5,147 bases of DNA, taken from assembly GCA_003132865.1 (NCBI GenBank), contig PKYZ01000807.1:592-5738 (forward strand). The letters are read 5' to 3'. The position numbers and the translations under genes are program-made. The notes beneath the pieces were generated by a model. That model made no database searches. It was not told the origin of the DNA and saw nothing but the letters and a program-made list of their open reading frames with translations. The DNA is from Bryobacterales bacterium (GTDB lineage Bacteria; Acidobacteriota; Terriglobia; Bryobacterales; Bryobacteraceae). This document shows positions 4,215 to 5,147 of this stretch, piece by piece. Each line of letters begins with the position of its first letter. Position 1 is the first letter of the stretch.

Positions 4215-5147
4215 TTGATTTCCACTGATTTGCTCCTTGATATGGCCGCGGAACTCTGCGACCGTTACCAGATCGCGGATCTGCGGTACTTCCTGGAGAG
4301 CTGCCGCGCATTCGCGCGCGCCGAGACCCTCAACATCGCGATCTTCGGGCGCTTCAAGGCCGGCAAGAGCAGCTTCCTCAACCATCTCCTGGGCGCGCCA
4401 CTACTGCCCTGCGGCGTGATTCCGGTTACCTCCGTCATCACCGAAATCGAGTTCGGCCCAGACGAGAGAGCCGAGGTCCGCTTCCTAGATGGACGCGCCG
4501 CACCGATTTCGCTCCAACAGATCGGGGACTACGTGTCGGAGACGGCCAATCCCGGTAATGCGAAGCAGGTTGCGTCGGTGCATCTCGAACTACCCGAGAT
4601 GGAGCGCTATCGCGGCATCTGTTTTGTCGACACGCCGGGGCTCGACAGCGTCTTCGAGCACAACACGGATGCGTCCACGGAGTGGCTGCCAAACACGGGT
4701 TTGGCGTTGGTCGCGGTGGGAGTCGATCCGCCGCTTTCGCATCACGATATCGAACTGATCCGCAACCTGAGCCGCTTTACCCCCAACATCTCGGTCCTGC
4801 TGACTAAAGTCGATACGCTCGCCGCGGATGAGCGGAGCCAGGTCGAACGCTTCGTTCACGAACAACTGGGACGATATTGGAACGGTTCGGTACCGGTGTT
4901 TTCTTACTCTATCCGGCCCGGCTTCGAGTATCTCCGCGAGCAACTCGACCGGCAGCTTCTCGCGCGCGCCCGCACTGGCGCAGGCGATGAACACGCCGCC
5001 ATCTTACGGCACAAGGCCGAGTCGTTGCTGGCCGAGTGCCGCGGCTATCTCAACGTCGCACTGAAGGCGGCCGAGTCGGCCGATTCCGAGCGTCAACAAC
5101 TGCGCGAGCGGATTGTCGGGCAGGAGGAGTCTCTGGACGATACGCGC
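4215..5147 (+). CDS. Dynamin-like GTPase, N-terminal part (C-terminus outside window)
   Basis: Large GTPase of the dynamin family (Dynamin_N, PF00350); relatives remodel or tether membranes, but the role of this one is unknown. Seen: 311 codons open to the window edge. P-loop GRFKAGKSS at 45-53 (G1), PVTSV with T72 (G2), DTPG at 139-142 (G3) and TKVD at 197-200 (G4), in correct order and spacing. A helical, charged stretch begins near 245 and looks like the start of the stalk/coiled-coil region. Bacterial dynamin-like proteins usually exceed 500 residues, so perhaps half is missing. Start: TTG at 4215 with GGGAG (4205-4209) five bases before it; the in-frame ATG at 4242 has no Shine-Dalgarno and would also keep the whole GTPase domain. 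Eleven bases separate it from the DUF190 gene and no terminator is visible between them, so co-transcription with the fluoride operon is likely. Confidence 0.85.
   Translation, partial: MISTDLLLDMAAELCDRYQIADLRYFLESCRAFARAETLNIAIFGRFKAGKSSFLNHLLGAPLLPCGVIPVTSVITEIEFGPDERAEVRFLDGRAAPISLQQIGDYVSETANPGNAKQVASVHLELPEMERYRGICFVDTPGLDSVFEHNTDASTEWLPNTGLALVAVGVDPPLSHHDIELIRNLSRFTPNISVLLTKVDTLAADERSQVERFVHEQLGRYWNGSVPVFSYSIRPGFEYLREQLDRQLLARARTGAGDEHAAILRHKAESLLAECRGYLNVALKAAESADSERQQLRERIVGQEESLDDTR

Noticed and set aside
1..5147. CRISPR arrays, tRNA/rRNA genes, insertion sequences or attachment sites
   Set aside because: No regularly spaced repeats, transposase motifs, terminal inverted repeats or tRNA-like cloverleaf were seen on either strand.

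Overview
The window is GC-rich bacterial DNA with tightly packed genes, good Shine-Dalgarno motifs and two TTG starts. No marker fixes the taxon. The style of the sodium:solute symporter and the gene density would suit an Acidobacteriota-like Gram-negative bacterium, but this is a low-confidence impression.

Layout: (1) 1-1186, minus strand: the N-terminal 395 residues of an SSS-family Na+:solute symporter that runs off the left edge. (2) 1187-1485: a 299-base divergent intergenic region. Its left half holds two GC-rich inverted repeats that would lie in the symporter mRNA leader. Its right half holds a probable promoter, a fluoride (crcB-motif) riboswitch aptamer at about 1361-1412 and a mutually exclusive hairpin at 1404-1433. 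(3) 1486-4203, plus strand: a compact operon of a Kef/CPA2-type cation:proton antiporter, the CrcB/Fluc fluoride channel, a tandem two-domain DUF190 (PII-like) protein and a single-domain DUF190 protein overlapping it by 23 bases. (4) 4215-5147, plus strand: the first 311 codons of a dynamin-like GTPase, starting 11 bases after the last DUF190 gene and running off the right edge.

How it fits together: the riboswitch should turn the operon on when cytoplasmic fluoride rises. CrcB lets F- leave the cell. Fluoride enters as HF and brings protons, so a cation:proton antiporter is a plausible partner for pH and ion balance. DUF190 proteins resemble PII signalling proteins and commonly lie beside crcB; here three DUF190 domains are encoded in a 2+1 arrangement. 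The GTPase is co-directional and probably co-transcribed; its role in fluoride stress is unknown. The most interesting points are the complete riboswitch-led operon with an antiporter in first position, the 2+1 PII-like module, the attached dynamin-like GTPase, and an aptamer whose one departure from the usual sequence appears to be a compensated base-pair change.
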